A DNA stretch of 5,833 nucleotides from Candidatus Saccharimonadia bacterium (GTDB lineage Bacteria; Patescibacteriota; Saccharimonadia; Saccharimonadales; Saccharimonadaceae), in the NCBI GenBank assembly GCA_023257755.1, contig JALRBM010000116.1:1-5833 (forward strand). The letters run 5' to 3'. Below are positions 4,211-5,833 of this stretch, in pieces. Made by a program: the position numbers and the translations under genes. Every line of letters starts with the position of its first letter. Positions within the stretch are counted from its first letter, which is position 1. The notes beneath the pieces were generated by a model. The model ran no database searches, was not told the DNA's origin, and was given only the letters and a program-made list of their open reading frames with translations.

Positions 4211-4248
4211 GCATTCAATATTATACATCCGAGGTGCTTTTATGTCAA
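4198..4248 (-). promoter_or_regulatory. Consensus sigma70 promoter with overlapping 13-bp dyad (operator candidate)
   Basis: On the minus strand TTGACA (4248-4243), a 17-bp spacer and TATAAT (4225-4220) match consensus at all 12 positions. A perfect dyad, AAAGCACCTCGGA (4198-4210) and TCCGAGGTGCTTT (4228-4240), overlaps it. One arm lies inside the -35/-10 spacer and the other about +4 to +16. Arm centres are 30 bp apart, near three helical turns. This is what a repressor-controlled strong promoter would look like. The same dyad read on the plus strand could form a hairpin followed by TTTT. Confidence 0.75.
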
Positions 4249-4280
4249 CCTTCCGATTTGCACGAATGGTTCATGCAAAA

Positions 4281-4301
4281 TGGGAGATGGACAGGGATAC
4301 T
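4281..4301. repeat. Repeat R2: copy of a TGGGAGAYGGACAGGRATA motif
   Basis: TGGGAGATGGACAGGGATA here repeats 3857-3875 (TGGGAGACGGACAGGAATA) directly with two differences over 19 bp. Its part ATGGACAGGGATACT (4287-4301) is inverted at 4582-4596 with one mismatch. It can also form a local hairpin, GACAG-GGATA-CTGTC. Confidence 0.6.
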
Positions 4302-4334
4302 GTCACGACTGCCAAGGGCAGTTAGTGGGAGAAA

Positions 4335-4378
4335 GGGTTCCCCGTGCCTGTGTGCCCACAGTACGGCACGGGGAACCC
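4335..4378 (-). terminator. 14-bp terminator hairpin downstream of tRNA-Gly
   Basis: GGGTTCCCCGTGCC (4335-4348) pairs perfectly with GGCACGGGGAACCC (4365-4378). The apex adds TGTG / CACA around TGCC. On the minus strand it starts 2 nt after the tRNA and is followed by TTTCTCCC, a weak T-tract. It is most likely the tRNA terminator or a 3' processing boundary. Confidence 0.65.
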
Positions 4379-4380
4379 AG

Positions 4381-4451
4381 CGCGGTTGGCAGGAATCGAA
4401 CCTGCGCCTTCACCTTGGCAAGGTGATGTTCGGCCACTAAACTACCACCGC
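4381..4451 (-). tRNA. tRNA-Gly (anticodon GCC)
   Basis: A 71-nt cloverleaf fits fully. The acceptor is GCGGTGG / CAACCGC with one G6-A67 mismatch. The D arm is GTTT-AGTGGCC-GAAC, and the anticodon arm is TCACC-TTGCCAA-GGTGA with anticodon GCC. The variable loop is AGGC and the T arm is GCAGG-TTCGATT-CCTGC. C35, C36, G1-C72 and C2-G71 fit glycine identity. CCA is not encoded, so it must be added enzymatically. Oddities are the acceptor mismatch and G at the discriminator position, where bacterial tRNA-Gly usually has U. It reads GGC/GGT codons. It lies within the G+C-rich, stem-filled island, between structured RNA on its 5' side and a terminator hairpin on its 3' side. No clear promoter is seen directly upstream. 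It may be a horizontally acquired extra tRNA. Confidence 0.86.
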
Positions 4452-4580
4452 TAGAAGTGGACGGGGGCGTGCTGCGTGTGGGGGAACACGATCCGCACGC
4501 TCTTAGCCCGGCGAGGGGGGAGGTACCAGGCAGGCCCGTCCACTCTCTCCTCCCGCAAGGCGGGAGAAGCTTCTGAAGTG
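4452..4580 (-). other. Structured non-coding stretch 5' of tRNA-Gly
   Basis: This 68% G+C stretch has no credible reading frame. On the minus strand it forms hairpin CTCCCGC-CTT-GCGGGAG (4566-4550). A long arm then opens with AGTGGACGGG (4544-4535) and closes with CCCGTCCACT (4465-4456). Inside that arm, GCGTGC (4500-4495) pairs with GCACGC (4472-4467) and CGTGT with ACACG (4490-4486 / 4479-4475). The tRNA begins 4 nt after the arm closes. It could be part of a long tRNA precursor or of a larger non-coding RNA. Confidence 0.5.
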
Positions 4581-4581
4581 T

Positions 4582-4606
4582 AGTATCCCTGTCGATGAAC
4601 GACAGG
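4582..4606. repeat. Repeat R3: inverted copy of the GACAGGRAT motif, with hairpin
   Basis: AGTATCCCTGTCGAT (4582-4596) is the inverse of 4287-4301 at 14 of 15 positions, so the two bracket the tRNA segment. CCTGTCG (4588-4594) also pairs locally with CGACAGG (4600-4606) around ATGAA. A further inverse copy, ATTCCTGTC, is at 4159-4167. Confidence 0.6.
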
Positions 4607-4637
4607 AGAGTTTTGACTCAATCACTGTCTTCATTTA

Positions 4638-4668
4638 TTATTGCATTACTGTCAAGAAGATGCAATAA
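4638..4668 (-). terminator. Weak AT-rich hairpin after the helicase-nuclease gene
   Basis: TTATTGCAT (4638-4646) pairs with ATGCAATAA (4660-4668) over 9 bp with a 13-nt loop, starting 3 nt past the stop codon on the minus strand. There is no T-tract on the 3' side, so it may only mark the mRNA end. Confidence 0.35.
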
Positions 4669-4671
4669 AAA

Positions 4672-5833
4672 TTAGATAATTCCCTCACGCAGGTCTGATT
4701 CGAAATTAAGAATACCCTTATAGGATGGATCGTAGCTACTCGTATCCGGAAGATCAAGGCGTGTGATATGATCCCAGACTTTTTGGATGAGCAGGCTGAA
4801 GCTCTCGAGGTCGCTTGGCGAGAAGACTGCCTCCAGGGTGATCAGTTCATTGTTTGGCGTAGGCTCGACAAATTGAATAATTCCCTTTTCAAATTTGTAC
4901 TTGGCGTAATCGCGAGAGTGGGCGACGAGAAGATTATAGAACATAAGCTGCTGCTTATAGCGGTGCAGTTTTATCTTTTCATAGTCGGTTTTCCCTTGCC
5001 AATTCCGGCTGGCTCGTCCGGTTTTATAGTCGGTTACTGTCATTGCATCCTCGGTAATGTCAACTAGGTCAAGGAGCCCAGTAAGCTGTGCATTCCCAAG
5101 GAACACTGATTGGTCGGCAAAGTTAAGCTCGGCCTTTTGCCGAGGCGTGAATGTCTCGTATTTATTCTCGAAAAAGGTGCTGAGGCAATCCACTCCCTTT
5201 TGGAGGTGGCTGCGGAAATCATCCGGCCTAAGATTTTGCAGTTTGAGACTTTCAGTAAAATCGTGGATGATGTCTTCAAGCGGCCTATGGCTACCGGTAG
5301 CCGAGAGATGGGTGTGCGCTCGCTGTAAGGCAGCGTGAATTGCCGTTCCAAATGCGGCGGTCGGCGATGGTGTTTGAGGAAAACGAAGCAGGTGGCTGAT
5401 AAGAAAATGCTGTGGCCCGCCTCTGCTGACATCTAAGAACGCCGTAAGATGAGTACTGCTGAGTTTGTAATGCTCGAGGGTGGGCATCAGAAGATCACGC
5501 ATCGGCTGTTTGATTGGTTGGGAGAGCGGCTGGTACCAGATAGTTTCTGCGGCCTCAACCAGATCGTCCAGATTTGTTGCGGTCTTTGGGATTTCAGGAG
5601 ACCAAGCTTCTGTTGTGAGGAAACTGGCCGGCAATGTATCCTTACCAGTGTCGTCACTGCGGAAGTAACTGATAGAAAGTCGGCGTTTTGCCCGCGTCAT
5701 AGCCACAAAAAAGAGCCTGAGACGTTCGTCAAAACTGTCGCCCGCCGGCGCAAGCGGCAAGTTTTCGGGATAGCTAATCAGTCGTCCACGCCCCCTTGCC
5801 CGCTCGCCCCAGGCGGTGTCGACCGCACCAATG
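4672..5833 (-). CDS. UvrD/Rep-family DNA helicase with C-terminal PD-(D/E)XK nuclease domain (partial, C-terminal part)
   Basis: This is the C-terminal 386 residues of a superfamily 1 helicase-nuclease of the kind used in double-strand break repair and DNA end processing. The frame is open to the window edge, so the N-terminus and Walker motifs lie outside. Numbering from the window edge, motif VI (FFVAMTRAK) is at 41-49. The nuclease domain follows a linker: FGTAIHAAL with His166, Glu235 in KAELNF, Asp255 in LTGLLDLVD, and Asp268-x-Lys270 in VTDYKTGR, then a Gln/Tyr motif YKQQLMFYN. This matches the RecB/AddB-type site with all acidic residues and the Lys present. The cysteines of the iron-sulfur staple found in AddB-like nucleases are absent. 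It is not necessarily AddA or RecB, so no symbol is given. It reads toward the tRNA island, from which a weak hairpin and about 60 bp separate it. Confidence 0.88.
   Translation of the reverse strand, partial: IGAVDTAWGERARGRGRLISYPENLPLAPAGDSFDERLRLFFVAMTRAKRRLSISYFRSDDTGKDTLPASFLTTEAWSPEIPKTATNLDDLVEAAETIWYQPLSQPIKQPMRDLLMPTLEHYKLSSTHLTAFLDVSRGGPQHFLISHLLRFPQTPSPTAAFGTAIHAALQRAHTHLSATGSHRPLEDIIHDFTESLKLQNLRPDDFRSHLQKGVDCLSTFFENKYETFTPRQKAELNFADQSVFLGNAQLTGLLDLVDITEDAMTVTDYKTGRASRNWQGKTDYEKIKLHRYKQQLMFYNLLVAHSRDYAKYKFEKGIIQFVEPTPNNELITLEAVFSPSDLESFSLLIQKVWDHITRLDLPDTSSYDPSYKGILNFESDLREGII

Noticed and set aside
4381..4451. UGA-to-glycine recoding, because some Candidate Phyla Radiation bacteria use it and a tRNA-Gly is present
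   Set aside because: The anticodon is GCC, not UCA, the 114-residue gene stops at TGA, and no gene needs an internal TGA read through.
4287..4596. tmRNA, RNase P RNA or SRP RNA as the identity of the tRNA-bearing structured segment
   Set aside because: The tRNA part has a complete anticodon arm with GCC, unlike tmRNA, and there is no tag reading frame. None of the conserved blocks of RNase P or SRP RNA is recognisable.
3822..4606. Integron attC site or CRISPR array to explain the repeats
   Set aside because: There are no core GTTRRRY / RYYYAAC boxes in the right order and no integrase. The GACAGGRAT copies are irregularly spaced and in both orientations, with no spacer series.

Overview
The window looks like a chromosomal piece of a Candidate Phyla Radiation bacterium, most likely Saccharibacteria (TM7). 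I infer this from gene content: the end of an F-type ATPase operon, a small carbonic anhydrase of the CxDxR / H / SGCG type, a DusB-like tRNA-dihydrouridine synthase and a UvrD-like helicase with a C-terminal nuclease. The code is standard, since TGA ends one gene. Core genes are roughly 45-55% G+C and use AT-rich promoters. No database search was possible.

Layout. 1-180 is the 3' end of atpD, followed by a hairpin terminator. 281-789 is a 66% G+C module between two inverted 14-mers. It carries one small three-helix membrane protein and separates atpD from atpC (845-1270). atpC overlaps, tail to tail, a small unknown gene (1224-1568, minus). Divergent from that is the carbonic anhydrase-like gene (1652-2488, plus), which converges with dus (2492-3538, minus) at a 3-bp gap. 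dus contains an 81-bp palindromic element read in frame. Upstream of dus is a 68-residue unknown gene (3553-3759, minus).

3810-4610 is a second G+C-rich island of about 800 bp, made almost entirely of stems. Reading the minus strand it holds a structured stretch, a tRNA-Gly(GCC), a 14-bp terminator hairpin, a consensus sigma70 promoter overlaid by a 13-bp dyad, a leader with alternative pairings, a 54-residue unknown gene whose ATG lies in a hairpin loop, and finally a compact three-way-junction structure. The motif GACAGGRAT occurs four times in it, in both orientations. 4672-5833 (minus) is the C-terminal part of a UvrD/Rep-family helicase-nuclease that runs off the window.

Two styles of gene start are visible. 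atpC, the 114-residue gene and dus have a -10 box 7-9 nt before the start codon and no Shine-Dalgarno site, which suggests leaderless transcripts. The 140-, 278-, 68- and 54-residue genes have good Shine-Dalgarno sites. The best candidates for something undescribed are the in-frame palindromic element in dus and the structured, repeat-bearing tRNA/54-residue-gene island.
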